Shown piece by piece: positions 8,784 to 19,340 of a stretch of DNA of 64,000 nucleotides; the stretch's first letter is position 1; each line of letters opens with the position of its first letter. This DNA is from an uncultured Senegalimassilia sp. (GTDB lineage Bacteria; Actinomycetota; Coriobacteriia; Coriobacteriales; Eggerthellaceae), in the NCBI GenBank assembly GCA_934630815.1, contig CAKTWI010000005.1, positions 25,400 through 89,399 on the forward strand. Reading direction: 5' to 3'. Under the pieces are notes generated by a model that did not search any database, was not told where the DNA came from, and saw nothing but the letters and a program-made list of their open reading frames with translations. The position numbers and the translations under genes were made by a program.

Positions 8784-9467
8784 ATGGATTACATCAGCAA
8801 CTTCATCTCGCAGTATGGCGTCCTGTTCGCCCAGGGCACGGTGGACACGCTTGTCATGACCCTTGCGTCAACGCTGTTCGCCTACCTTATCGGCGTGCCG
8901 CTCGGCGTGCTTTTGGTCATCACGGCCAAAGATGGTTTGAAACCCCAGCGTGCTCTTAACACGGTGCTCGGTTGGATCGTTAACATCGGCCGTTCCATCC
9001 CGTTCATCATCTTGCTCGTGGCCATCATCCCGTTCACGCGCCTGGTGGTCGGCACGTCGCTCGGCGTTCCCGGCGCCATCGTGCCGCTTACCGTGGCTGC
9101 CGTCCCGTTCGTGGGCCGCATGGTCGAGCAGAGCCTGGCGGAGGTCGACGGCGGCCTGGTCGAGGCGGCGCAAAGCTTCGGCGCGAACACTTGGCAAATC
9201 GTGTGCAAGGTCATGCTGCGCGAAAGCCTGCCCAGCCTGGTGCGCGGCGCCTCCATCACCGTCATCACCTTGTTCGGCTATACCGCCATGGCCGGCGCGG
9301 TGGGCGCAGGCGGCATCGGCGACATCGCCATCCGCTATGGTTACCAGCGCTACCTGGGCGATGTCATGATCGCCTCCATCGTGCTGTGCATCGTGCTCGT
9401 GCAAGTGTTCCAGTCCATCGGCGACCTTGTCGCACGACTGGTGGACAAGCGTGTTCGCAGGTCGTAG
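8784..9467 (+). CDS. metI: methionine ABC transporter permease
   Basis: 227-residue permease with about five membrane helices; the EAA loop appears as EAAQSFGANTWQIVCKVMLRESLP, where the ATPase docks. FLxxxxGDTLxMT-like N-terminus and the GRSIPFIILLVAIIPFTRLVVGTSLG segment are typical of MetI. It starts directly at the metN stop codon, so the two are translationally coupled. The substrate-binding lipoprotein MetQ, normally the third gene, is not in the window; an intrinsic terminator closes the pair. Confidence 0.92.
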   Translation: MDYISNFISQYGVLFAQGTVDTLVMTLASTLFAYLIGVPLGVLLVITAKDGLKPQRALNTVLGWIVNIGRSIPFIILLVAIIPFTRLVVGTSLGVPGAIVPLTVAAVPFVGRMVEQSLAEVDGGLVEAAQSFGANTWQIVCKVMLRESLPSLVRGASITVITLFGYTAMAGAVGAGGIGDIAIRYGYQRYLGDVMIASIVLCIVLVQVFQSIGDLVARLVDKRVRRS

Positions 9468-9543
9468 GGGCCTGCGCTCTGGTAGCGGCGTGCGTGCCTT
9501 CGCCGGGTGCGGCGCGCCAGCATCATAGGTTCAACAGCTTTCG

Positions 9544-9567
9544 GGCCGCCTTTCGGGGCGGCCTTTT
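9544..9567 (+). terminator. terminator of metNI
   Basis: GGCCGCC / GGCGGCC stem (9544-9550 with 9557-9563) followed by TTTT. Confidence 0.85.
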
Positions 9568-9671
9568 CCATATCTGCGGGCAGGTATCGGCCAAATGTCG
9601 CGCCGTCGATGCGTCGCGTTCCGAAAGGCTTCCGTAATGGACAACGCGCGTAACCCGCTGGCAACATGCGC

Positions 9672-9680
9672 TGATATAAT
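9672..9680 (+). promoter_or_regulatory. extended -10 promoter of glnA
   Basis: TGATATAAT is a consensus extended -10 about 65 nt before the start codon; no clear -35 at the usual distance. Confidence 0.6.
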
Positions 9681-9745
9681 CTCCTTTAAGAAGATGTTAG
9701 GACCCGCGCCGCCGCATGGCCTGGCGCGTGAAGGAGGAACCGTCA

Positions 9746-11089
9746 ATGGCTTCCAACCCGGAACAGGATTTCGTCCTGAAAACCATTAAAAGCCGCGATG
9801 TGCACTTCGTGCGATTCTGGTTCACCGATGTGCTCGGCAGCATGAAGTCGTTCGCCGTCATCCCCAGCGAGCTTGAGGACGCCTTCGCCGACGGCATGGG
9901 CTTCGACGGCAGCTGCATCGAGGGCTTCTGCCGCACCGAGGAATCCGACATGCTGGCGTTTCCCGATGCCTCCACGTTCCAGGTGCTGCCGTGGCGCCCG
10001 GAGAGCAACGCCGTCGCCCGTATGTTCTGCGACATCCGCACGCCCGACGGCAAGCCCTTCGAAGGCGACCCGCGCCATGTGCTGGCGCGCGTGGTGGGCA
10101 AGGCGCAGGACATGGGGTACGTGTTCAACGTCGGCCCTGAGGTGGAGTTCTACTACTTCAAGGACGCCGAGGGCACTGAGCTTTTGGATCGCGGCGGCTA
10201 TTTCGACCTGACCAGCTTGGATTACGCCAGCGACCTGCGACGCGACACCGTGCTCACCCTTGAGAAGATGGGCATCCCCGTGGAATACAGTCATCACGAG
10301 AACGGCCCTTCCCAGCACGAGATCGACCTCCGCTTCACCGATGCGCTGTCCATGGCCGATGCGGTCATGACCTACAAGCTGGTGGTGAAGGAGATCGCCA
10401 TGAAGCACGGCGTGTACGCCTCCTTCATGCCCAAGCCCCTCTCCGATGCTCCGGGCAGCGGCATGCATGTGCACATGAGTCTGTTCGATTTCGATGGCAG
10501 CAACGTGTTCTTCGACCCCGGTGACCCGCAGGGTTATCATCTGTCGGCAACCGCGAAAAGCTTCCTTGCGGGCATCTTGAAGTATGCGCCCGAGTTCGCC
10601 CTGATCACCAACCCCTGCGTCAACTCCTACAAGCGCCTGCTCGCCGGCGGCGAGGCGCCCATCTACCTGTCGTGGGCCCGCGCCAACCGCTCCACGCTCG
10701 TGCGCGTGCCCGGTTATCGCCCTAATCGCGAGATGGCGTGCCGCCTGGAGCTGCGCAGCCCCGACCCCAGCGCCAACCCCTATCTCACCTTCGCCGTCAT
10801 GCTGGCGGCGGGCTTGGCCGGCATCGAGGAGGGCCTTGAGCCTCCGGCGCCCGTCGAGGATCGCGACCTGTTCACCCAGTCGCGCCAAGAGCTGCGCCGT
10901 CAAGGGTTCCGCACGCTTCCCGAAAGCCTCGGCCAGGCCGTCGAGCTGTTCAGGTCCTCGAAGCTCATGCGCGAAACGCTGGGCGATCACATCTGCGATT
11001 ACCTGGTGGAAGCCAAGCAGGCGGAGTGGGATGAGTACCAGTCCAACGTGTCCACCTGGGAGCTTGATCGCTACCTGGCGGTTCTGTAG
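9746..11089 (+). CDS. glnA: glutamine synthetase type I (GSI-alpha-like)
   Basis: 447-residue glutamine synthetase making glutamine from glutamate, ammonia and ATP. Beta-grasp N-domain VRFWFTDVLGSMKSFAV and GMGFDGSCIEGF are present, followed by GPEVEFYYF (metal-binding Glu), NGPSQHEIDLRF, GSGMHVHMSL (metal His), NSYKRLLAG and RLELRSPDPSANPYL. The length lacks the 25-residue insert of GSI-beta, and at the place of the adenylylated NLYDL tyrosine the sequence reads DRDLF, so adenylylation control is unlikely. The start is fixed by AAGGAGGA at 9731-9738. An OmpR-type regulator follows 36 nt later in the same direction. A gamma-glutamyl-polyamine synthetase is a weaker alternative. Confidence 0.88.
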   Translation: MASNPEQDFVLKTIKSRDVHFVRFWFTDVLGSMKSFAVIPSELEDAFADGMGFDGSCIEGFCRTEESDMLAFPDASTFQVLPWRPESNAVARMFCDIRTPDGKPFEGDPRHVLARVVGKAQDMGYVFNVGPEVEFYYFKDAEGTELLDRGGYFDLTSLDYASDLRRDTVLTLEKMGIPVEYSHHENGPSQHEIDLRFTDALSMADAVMTYKLVVKEIAMKHGVYASFMPKPLSDAPGSGMHVHMSLFDFDGSNVFFDPGDPQGYHLSATAKSFLAGILKYAPEFALITNPCVNSYKRLLAGGEAPIYLSWARANRSTLVRVPGYRPNREMACRLELRSPDPSANPYLTFAVMLAAGLAGIEEGLEPPAPVEDRDLFTQSRQELRRQGFRTLPESLGQAVELFRSSKLMRETLGDHICDYLVEAKQAEWDEYQSNVSTWELDRYLAVL

Positions 11090-11125
11090 CGGTGCGCGGA
11101 TGCGACGTAAGGAGGTGTGCTTACA

Positions 11126-11797
11126 ATGAGGAAAACGGTCATATTCATCGCGGACAGCCTTGATAACGCCCACAAGTTCCAGCAGGTGCTCTCGGGCCTG
11201 GACGTCGATGTAGCGGCGGGGTCTTCGGTGCAGTTCAAGAAGCTGCTGTCCCAGCATCCTTCCTACGACCTGGTCATCTACGAGGCGCGCGCCGATGCGC
11301 TGGCAACCTTGTCGCAGGTGGAATCGGTGCTGCTCGAGGACGGATCGGCCTCGCTTCTGGTCATCGTCAACGAGGCGCAGCTTCCCGAGTTCCGCCTTCC
11401 CGTGCAGGTGAAAAGCGATTTCGTGGTGCACGGCGCCGGCAGCGAGGAGTGCGCCGCTCGCATCCGCCAGCTTCTGTGGCCAGGCAACGAGAGCACCTCG
11501 ACCGATTTCGTGACGGTGGACAACATGACCATCAACCTGGCAACGTACCAAGTCACGGTGGGCGGGGAGCCGCTTGACTTCACGTACCTTGAATACGCGC
11601 TGCTGGCCTTTTTGGTCACCCATCCGGGCCGCACCTACAGCCGCGATGCGCTGCTGCGCCGCGTGTGGGGCTTCGACTATTACGGCGGCAGCCGCACCGT
11701 CGACGTGCATGTCAGGCGCGTCCGCGCCAAGCTCGGGCCGGAGCTCTCGCAGCATCTGGAAACGGTGCGCGGCGTCGGCTATCTTTGGAGCGCATAG
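11126..11797 (+). CDS. OmpR-family regulator with degenerate receiver, GlnR-like
   Basis: 223 residues: an N-terminal receiver-like domain (1-115) and a C-terminal winged helix (about 125-223). The DNA-binding part is canonical (EPLDFTYLEYALLAFLVTHPGRTYSRDALLRRVWG, SRTVDVHVRRVRAKLG, VRGVGYLW). The receiver lacks the expected phospho-acceptor: the position of the beta-3 Asp reads YDLVIYEARAD, Glu in place of Asp, and only one acidic residue is left in the N-terminal pair (FIADS). That is the pattern of orphan regulators such as actinobacterial GlnR, which work without phosphorylation. AAGGAGG precedes the ATG and glnA is directly upstream, so nitrogen control is a reasonable inference. No histidine kinase is nearby. 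Confidence 0.8.
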   Translation: MRKTVIFIADSLDNAHKFQQVLSGLDVDVAAGSSVQFKKLLSQHPSYDLVIYEARADALATLSQVESVLLEDGSASLLVIVNEAQLPEFRLPVQVKSDFVVHGAGSEECAARIRQLLWPGNESTSTDFVTVDNMTINLATYQVTVGGEPLDFTYLEYALLAFLVTHPGRTYSRDALLRRVWGFDYYGGSRTVDVHVRRVRAKLGPELSQHLETVRGVGYLWSA

Positions 11798-11856
11798 CGA
11801 AACGTGCCAACAGTGCTTGTCTGATGCGGTTGGCGCGGCTTTCCCTTCGCCGCTTA

Positions 11857-11862
11857 TATAAT
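11857..11862 (+). promoter_or_regulatory. -10 box of polA
   Basis: TATAAT 35 nt before the polA start codon; -35 poorly conserved (TTGGCG at 11830 is too far). Confidence 0.45.
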
Positions 11863-11896
11863 GGTGGGAAAGCGCAACCAACCTGAAGGAAGCCCT

Positions 11897-14527
11897 ATGC
11901 CTGAGAAGAAAGTGGCCGTCATCGACGGCAACTCGTTGATGCACCGCGCCTTCCACGCGGTGCCGCCGACCATGAACGCCCCGGACGGCACGCCCACCAA
12001 TGCGGTGTTCGGCTTCATAGCCATGCTGCTCAAGTTCATCGATATCTCCAATCCCGACGCCATCGTGTGCGCCTTCGATGCCGGACGCCCGAAGTTCCGC
12101 ACCGAGGCGCTCGAGCAGTACAAAGCCCAGCGGCCTCCTATGGACCCGGGCCTGAAAGCGCAGTTCCCCATCATTGAGGAACTGCTCGAATCCATGAGCA
12201 TCCCCGTTGTGCGCGTGACGGGCTGGGAGGGCGACGATATCCTGGGAACCGTGGCGGCGCGCGACGAGGCGCTGGGGTATCGCACGCTGCTGGTTTCGGG
12301 CGATAAGGACGTCTATCAGCTGTGCTCCGAGCTCACGCACGTGGTCACCACGCGCAAGGGCATCACCGACGTGGCCATCTACGGCCCCGGCGAGGTGCGC
12401 GAGCGTTACGGCGTGGAGCCTTCGCAGTTCCCTGATTTCCTGGGACTGAAGGGCGACAGCTCCGATAACATTCCCGGCGTGCCGGGCGTGGGCGACAAAA
12501 CCGCGGCGAAGCTGCTGGGCGCCTACGGCAGCCTCGAGGGCATTTATGAGCACATCGATGAGCTGCGCGGCAAGCAGAAGGAGCGCATGGAGGAAAACCG
12601 CGAGGCGGCGTTCACCAGCCGCAAGGTTGCAACCATCGTGCGCGATCTGGATTTCCCCTTGGACCTTGAGGGTGTGGCGTTCCCCGCGTTCAGCGCTCAG
12701 GCCGTCACCGAGGCGTTCTCGAAGTATCGTTTCAATTCGCATCTGACGCGTGTGCTCAAGCTGGTGGGCGAGGCTCCCAAGCGCGAGTCCGCCGCTATCG
12801 AGGTGGGTCAGGTGCTGCATGACGAAGATGCCGAGAAGCTTGTGGACGAGGTCTTGGAATCGGGCGAGCAGGTGGGCGTGGCCATCGTGGATCCCGAGCA
12901 GGAGTCGCTGTTCGGCGGCGGGTCGGTGGTGGCGGTGTCCGCTTCTCAGGGCTGCGCCGTGTTCGCCGATGACGCGGCGTTCTCCCAGCTTGCGCGTCTG
13001 ATCGCCAGCGGCAACATCGCCGCGCTCGATGTCAAGGCGGCGGTGCATCGCGTTTATCCCGCAGACAACGCCCTTCCCGCGCTGGTCGACGATGCCCAAC
13101 TTATGTCCATGCGCGCTTTCGACCTGGGGCTTGCCGGGTATGTTTTGAACTCGTCGGTGTCCGAGTACACTTACGACGTGCTGCTCGATACCTATATGGG
13201 CGGCGTGCTTCCCGAGGCGAAAACCGAAGAGCAGCGCGCAGCTGCACAAGCCGCCGCGGCGCGCGCCCTAGTCGGCCCGCTTACCCGTGCCCTGAAGGAC
13301 GAAGGTTCGGAGCGCGCATATTTCGATATCGACCTGCCGCTTGTGGCGGTGCTCGCCATCATGGAGCGCACCGGCGCGGCCATCGACGTCGAGCGCCTTG
13401 CGCAGCTGGGCGCCTCCACGGGCGAGGAGATCGAGGGGCTTCGAGCGCAGATCTTCGAGCTTGCCGGTCAGGAGTTCAACGTGGATTCGCCCAAGCAGCT
13501 CGGCAACATCCTGTTCGAGGTGCTCGGGCTGCCCGCACGCAAGAAGACCCAGCGTGGGTACTCTACCGACGCCAAGGTGCTTAAAGACCTCGCCGAGATC
13601 CATGAGCTGCCCGCCCTCGTACTGCGCTATCGCGAGCTGGCGAAGATCAAGTCCACCTACATCGACGCCCTGCCGCGCATGCGCGCCGGCGACGGTCGCG
13701 TGCACTCCAGTTTCAACGAGACCGTCACCACCACCGGGCGCCTGTCCTCTTCGGACCCCAACCTGCAGAACATCCCGGTGCGCACGCAGTTCGGGCGCCA
13801 TATCCGCGAGTGCTTCGTCCCGCTCGAGCCGGGCTGTAAATTCCTCTCGGCCGACTATTCGCAGATCGAGCTGCGCCTGCTTGCGCATCTTTCGGGCGAC
13901 CAGGCGCTCGTCCAGGCGTTCACTAGCGGCGCGGACTTCCACGCCTCCACGGCGTCGCGCGTGTTCGATGTGTCCATCGACCAGGTCACGCCCGAGCAGC
14001 GCAGCCGCGCCAAGGCGGTGAACTTCGGCATCGTCTACGGCCAGCAGGCGTTCGGGCTGGCGCAAAGCCTGGGAATCTCCATCACCGAGGCGAAGGGCAT
14101 GATCGACCGCTACTTCGAGGTGCATCCCGGCGTGCGCGCCTATCTCGATGAAACGGTTGAGCAGGCCCGTGCCAACGGCTATGCGGAAACCATGTTCGGA
14201 CGAAAGCGCCATATCCCCGAGCTGCGCGCCGCCAACGGCAACACGCGCGGCTTCGGCGAGCGCACAGCCATGAACCATCCCATGCAGGGCAGCGCCGCCG
14301 ACATCATCAAGCTTGCCATGCGCCAGGTGCAGCAGCGCCTCATGGAAGAGGGCTTCAAGGCGCGCCTGCTCGTGCAGGTGCACGACGAGCTGGACTTCAG
14401 CGTGCCCGATGGGGAAGTGGCGGCGCTCTCGGCCATGGTCCGCGACGTCATGGAGCATGTGGCGGAGTTGAAGGTGCCTTTGCTCGCCGATATCTCGGCC
14501 GCCGATACCTGGGCTGAAGCGCACTAG
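11897..14527 (+). CDS. polA: DNA polymerase I
   Basis: 876-residue Pol I for Okazaki-fragment processing and repair. Residues 1-300 are the 5' nuclease (VIDGNSLMHRAFHA, FDAGRPKFR, GWEGDDILGT, GLKGDSSDNIPGVPGVGDKTA). Residues about 310-490 are a 3'-5' exonuclease-like domain that looks inactive: DxE is partly retained (VDPEQE) but the KYD aspartate is Ala (VKAA) and the YxxxD motif is absent. The polymerase has motif A DYSQIELR (about 652), motif B RSRAKAVNFGIVYG (about 702) and motif C QVHDELDF (about 827). The start MPEKKVAVIDG has GAAGGAAG upstream; the in-frame ATG at 11861 is part of the -10 box. Confidence 0.96.
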   Translation: MPEKKVAVIDGNSLMHRAFHAVPPTMNAPDGTPTNAVFGFIAMLLKFIDISNPDAIVCAFDAGRPKFRTEALEQYKAQRPPMDPGLKAQFPIIEELLESMSIPVVRVTGWEGDDILGTVAARDEALGYRTLLVSGDKDVYQLCSELTHVVTTRKGITDVAIYGPGEVRERYGVEPSQFPDFLGLKGDSSDNIPGVPGVGDKTAAKLLGAYGSLEGIYEHIDELRGKQKERMEENREAAFTSRKVATIVRDLDFPLDLEGVAFPAFSAQAVTEAFSKYRFNSHLTRVLKLVGEAPKRESAAIEVGQVLHDEDAEKLVDEVLESGEQVGVAIVDPEQESLFGGGSVVAVSASQGCAVFADDAAFSQLARLIASGNIAALDVKAAVHRVYPADNALPALVDDAQLMSMRAFDLGLAGYVLNSSVSEYTYDVLLDTYMGGVLPEAKTEEQRAAAQAAAARALVGPLTRALKDEGSERAYFDIDLPLVAVLAIMERTGAAIDVERLAQLGASTGEEIEGLRAQIFELAGQEFNVDSPKQLGNILFEVLGLPARKKTQRGYSTDAKVLKDLAEIHELPALVLRYRELAKIKSTYIDALPRMRAGDGRVHSSFNETVTTTGRLSSSDPNLQNIPVRTQFGRHIRECFVPLEPGCKFLSADYSQIELRLLAHLSGDQALVQAFTSGADFHASTASRVFDVSIDQVTPEQRSRAKAVNFGIVYGQQAFGLAQSLGISITEAKGMIDRYFEVHPGVRAYLDETVEQARANGYAETMFGRKRHIPELRAANGNTRGFGERTAMNHPMQGSAADIIKLAMRQVQQRLMEEGFKARLLVQVHDELDFSVPDGEVAALSAMVRDVMEHVAELKVPLLADISAADTWAEAH

Positions 14528-14601
14528 CTTGTGGGCATTCCGTGAAGCGGGGCGGCAATGTGGGAAAAGCCGGCAACGCCGCCGCGTGTGTCCACAACAT
14601 C

Positions 14602-14610
14602 TGGTATCAT
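14602..14610 (+). promoter_or_regulatory. upstream extended -10, possible second rplU promoter
   Basis: TGGTATCAT lies between polA and rplU; no clear -35. Confidence 0.35.
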
Positions 14611-14686
14611 ATCGAATGTTGTGCCCGAGGAGGCGCAACGGAAATAAGTGCGATGATACGCGGAGACTGTGCATTCGATCACTTCG

Positions 14687-14715
14687 TTGACTTGCTACGG
14701 TCGCGCTGCTAAGCT
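14687..14715 (+). promoter_or_regulatory. promoter of rplU-rpmA
   Basis: TTGACT (14687-14692), 17-bp spacer, TAAGCT (14710-14715); the transcript would begin about 30 nt before rplU. Confidence 0.65.
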
Positions 14716-14750
14716 ATCGCCTTGCGTTTATTTCGAAAGTAGGAGAAAAC

Positions 14751-15056
14751 ATGTACGCAATCGTGAAAACGGGCGGCAAGCAGTACAAGGTTGCCGTCGG
14801 GGACAAGCTCAACATCGAGAAGCTGGACGCCGAGGTCGGCGCCACCGTCGAGCTTCCGGTCATCTGCTTCGTCGACGGTTCCACCGTCGAGGCCGATCCG
14901 GCCAAGGCAGCTGCCAAGAAGGTCACCGCTGAGGTCGTCGAGCAGTTCAAGGGCCCCAAGCAGCTGGTGTTCAAGTTCAAGAAGCGCAAGAACTACAAGA
15001 AGCTGCGCGGCCATCGCCAGCAGCTCACGCGCGTTGAGATCAAGTCCATCGCTTAA
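14751..15056 (+). CDS. rplU: 50S ribosomal protein L21
   Basis: 101-residue L21, a 23S rRNA-binding protein of the large subunit. MYAIVKTGGKQYKV at the start and KFKKRKNYKKLRGHRQQLTRVEI at the C-terminus are family signatures, and the length is standard. GTAGGAG precedes the ATG. It is the first gene of the rplU-rpmA pair with an 18-nt gap. No Prp/YsxB protease gene sits between them, consistent with L27 lacking a cleaved N-terminal extension. Confidence 0.97.
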   Translation: MYAIVKTGGKQYKVAVGDKLNIEKLDAEVGATVELPVICFVDGSTVEADPAKAAAKKVTAEVVEQFKGPKQLVFKFKKRKNYKKLRGHRQQLTRVEIKSIA

Positions 15057-15074
15057 TTGTAAGGAGGGAATGAA

Positions 15075-15326
15075 ATGGCACATAAAAAAGGTCTCGGTTC
15101 TACCCGTAACGGCCGCGATTCCCACGCAAAACGACTGGGCGTGAAGATGTTCGCCGGCCAGCAGATCAAGACGGGCCAGATCATCGTCCGTCAGCGCGGC
15201 ACCAAGTTCCATCCCGGCGACAACGTCGGCCGCGGCAAGGACGACACGCTGTTCGCTCTGTGCGACGGCACGCTGGAGTTCACGCGTGGCGTGAAGCGTC
15301 GCGTGCATGTCCGCCCCCAGGCGTAG
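15075..15326 (+). CDS. rpmA: 50S ribosomal protein L27
   Basis: 83-residue L27, whose N-terminal tail reaches the peptidyl-transferase centre. [24 protein letters not shown] is the standard mature N-terminus, without the extension that Firmicutes remove by Prp; [12 protein letters not shown] and the basic C-terminus complete the family pattern. AAGGAGG is correctly placed before ATG. A strong terminator follows. Confidence 0.97.
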   Translation: MAHKKGLGSTRNGRDSHAKRLGVKMFAGQQIKTGQIIVRQRGTKFHPGDNVGRGKDDTLFALCDGTLEFTRGVKRRVHVRPQA

Positions 15327-16840
<1,514 letters not shown>

Positions 16841-16841
<1 letters not shown>

Positions 16842-17983
16842 TGGAACAGCTGGATGCTAAGGCGGGCGCCGCACGGCGCCTGGTCATAAAGATCGGTTCT
16901 TCGACGCTCACCACGTCGGAGAGCAGCATCGATTACGAGTACCTGGCGGCGCTTGCCGACCAGATCGCAAAGGTGCGGGCCGCCGGCTGGCAGCCCGTCA
17001 TCGTGACGTCGGCCGCCATCGCATGCGGCCTTGAGGCCCTGGGCATCCAGAAGCGCCCCAGCGACATGCCGAGCCTGCAGGCGGCGGCATCGGTGGGGCA
17101 GTCGGCCTTGGCCACGGCGTATGCCGAGGCGTTCGCGGTCCATGGCATCGTGACCTCGACGGTTTTGCTGACCCGTCGCGATACTGCCGACCGTCATGCG
17201 TATCTGCACGCCCGCAACACGCTTCTGCGCTTGCTGGAGCTGGGCGTGGTGCCCATCATCAACGAGAACGACACCGTTGCCGTCGAGCAGATCAAGTTCG
17301 GCGATAACGACACGCTCGCCGCACTGGCCGCGTGCCTGATCGACGCCGATCTCATGGTCATCCTGTCCGATATCGACGGCCTCTACGACGGCAATCCGAA
17401 TACGAACCCTGATGCCAAGCTCATTCCTCATGTGGAAAGCATTGGGCCTGAGATCCTGGCGGTCGCCGGCGGCGCCGGCTCCACGGTGGGCTCGGGCGGC
17501 ATGATAACCAAGATCAAAGCCGCGCGCGTGCTCATGGTGGCCGGCATCCCCATGATCATCTGCTACGGGCGCCAGCCCCATGTGGTCGAGGATGCGGCAG
17601 CGGGCAAGGCCGTCGGCACGCGTTTCTCGGCGCTGGAGAAGCCCCACGAGATCACGCCTCGCAAACTATGGATCGCCCTTGGCGACTCGGCGCGCGGCGC
17701 GGTGGTGGTCGACGAAGGTGCTAAGTCGGCGCTCATCGGCCACGGCAAATCTTTGCTTTGCGTGGGCGTTGCCGGCGTCGAGGGTCGTTTCGAGGCCGGC
17801 GACATTGTCGACATCAAAGACCTTGCGGGCCATCTGTTCGCCCGCGGCCGTGCGGCGTTCTCCGCCGACGAGGTGGAGCTTGCCTGCGGTAAAACGCGCG
17901 AGGTGCTCGAGCGCAACCGCCTGCTCGCCGCACTGACCCAACGCCCGTTGGTGCACCGCGACGAGCTGGTGGTCTTCGAATAG
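16841..17983 (+). CDS. proB: glutamate 5-kinase
   Basis: 380-residue glutamate 5-kinase, the first step of proline synthesis. The amino-acid kinase domain (1-260) shows VIKIGSSTLT, VTSAAIACG, INENDTV, FGDNDTLAALAA, LSDIDGLYDGNPN and the GSGGMITKIKAA loop. Residues about 285-370 form a PUA domain (KSALIGHGKSLLCVGVAGVEGRFEAGD), as in the longer bacterial type. Product gamma-glutamyl phosphate passes to ProA, encoded 48 nt downstream. The overlapping start with obg indicates coupling. Confidence 0.95.
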
Positions 17984-18031
17984 GGTGTTTTCACCCCATG
18001 TTTTGGATATACGACAGAATGTGAGTCGATC

Positions 18032-19339
18032 ATGCTGGAACAGGAAGTGCTGGCGGTCGCGCAGGCCGCTAAGAACGCTAGCCCGGCGCTTGCCCAGGCA
18101 ACCACACAGGAGCGCAACGCTGCTCTGACCGCTATGGCGCGGGCATTGCGCGAGCGGTCCGGCGCCATCGTGGCCGCCAATGCCAAGGATATGGATGCCG
18201 CACGTAAAGCCGGCACCAAGGAAAGCCTGCTCGATCGCCTGATGCTCGATGAGGGGCGCGTGATGGCCATGGCCGACGCGCTCGAGGATCTGGTGGCGCT
18301 TCCCGACCCGCTCGGCCGCGTGTTCGATTCGCGCACGCTCGATAGCGGCATCCAGCTGTCGCGCGTGGCGGTCCCGCTCGGCGTGGTGGCCGTCGTCTAC
18401 GAGGCTCGCCCCAACGTCACGGCAGATGCTGCGGGCATCTGCCTGAAGTCGGGCAACGCTTGCGTGCTGCGCGGCGGTTCTTTGGCGGCTAAGTCCTGCG
18501 CCGCCATCGCGCATGTGCTGCACGATGCGGCGGTTTCGGCCGGCATGCCTGCCGGTTGCATCGGCATCATCGAGTCCACCGATCGCGCCGCGGCCGATGT
18601 GCTTATGGGCCTGCGCGGCGTGGTCGACGTCCTCGTGCCGCGCGGTGGCGCCGGCCTCATCGCGCACTGCGTGGATTGCGCGAAGGTTCCCGTTATCGAA
18701 ACGGGAACCGGAAACTGCCATGTGTACGTGCATTCCACAGCCGATTTCGACATGGCTCGAAACATCGTTGTCAACGCCAAGTGCCGTCGCTACGGCGTGT
18801 GCAACGCCTGCGAGACGCTGCTCGTCGACCAGCCCGTGGCCGAGCATTTCCTGCCCGAGCTGTTCGGCATGCTCGCCGACAAGGGCGTGCGCATCCATGG
18901 CGACGAGCTTGCGTGCAAGGCTGCTCTTGCCGCCGGTGAAAAGCGGTTACCGACCGATGCCGCGCTGCAGGTCGAGCGCGCTTCCGAGCAGGATTGGGAA
19001 ACGGAATACCTTTCCCCCGACTTGGCCGTGCGCTGCGTCAGCGGCCCCGAGCAGGCTATCGCCCATATCAACCGTTACGGCACGATGCACTCCGAGGCCA
19101 TCGTCGCCGATCCGAAGCTTGCCGAAGGTGCGGCAGCCATCGAGCAGTTCGTCAACGAAGTGGATGCGGCCGCGGTGTACGTGAACGCCTCCACCGCGTT
19201 CACCGATGGCGGCATGTTCGGCTTGGGCGCTGAGATCGGCATCTCCACGCAGAAGCTGCACGTGCGCGGTCCCTTCGCGCTCGAGGGTCTGACCTCGTAC
19301 AAGTACGTACTGCGCGGCTCGGGGCAGGTGCGCGCCTAG
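18032..19339 (+). CDS. proA: gamma-glutamyl phosphate reductase
   Basis: 435-residue NADPH-dependent reductase giving glutamate semialdehyde for proline. The aldehyde-dehydrogenase fold shows VPLGVVAVVYEARPNVTADA, LKSGNACVLRGG, VLVPRGGAGLI and ETGTGNCHVYV; the catalytic Cys is in GVCNACETLLVD. Length is normal for the family (about 420). The ribosome site before the ATG is weak (GTGAG), but homology begins at the first residues. Confidence 0.96.
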   Translation: MLEQEVLAVAQAAKNASPALAQATTQERNAALTAMARALRERSGAIVAANAKDMDAARKAGTKESLLDRLMLDEGRVMAMADALEDLVALPDPLGRVFDSRTLDSGIQLSRVAVPLGVVAVVYEARPNVTADAAGICLKSGNACVLRGGSLAAKSCAAIAHVLHDAAVSAGMPAGCIGIIESTDRAAADVLMGLRGVVDVLVPRGGAGLIAHCVDCAKVPVIETGTGNCHVYVHSTADFDMARNIVVNAKCRRYGVCNACETLLVDQPVAEHFLPELFGMLADKGVRIHGDELACKAALAAGEKRLPTDAALQVERASEQDWETEYLSPDLAVRCVSGPEQAIAHINRYGTMHSEAIVADPKLAEGAAAIEQFVNEVDAAAVYVNASTAFTDGGMFGLGAEIGISTQKLHVRGPFALEGLTSYKYVLRGSGQVRA

Positions 19340-19340
19340 G

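Noticed and set aside
9743..13249. 1168-residue open frame on the minus strand across glnA, the regulator and polA
   Set aside because: It is antisense to three clear genes. High GC in third positions opens long antisense frames; the translation is rich in His, Arg and Ala with no family motif.
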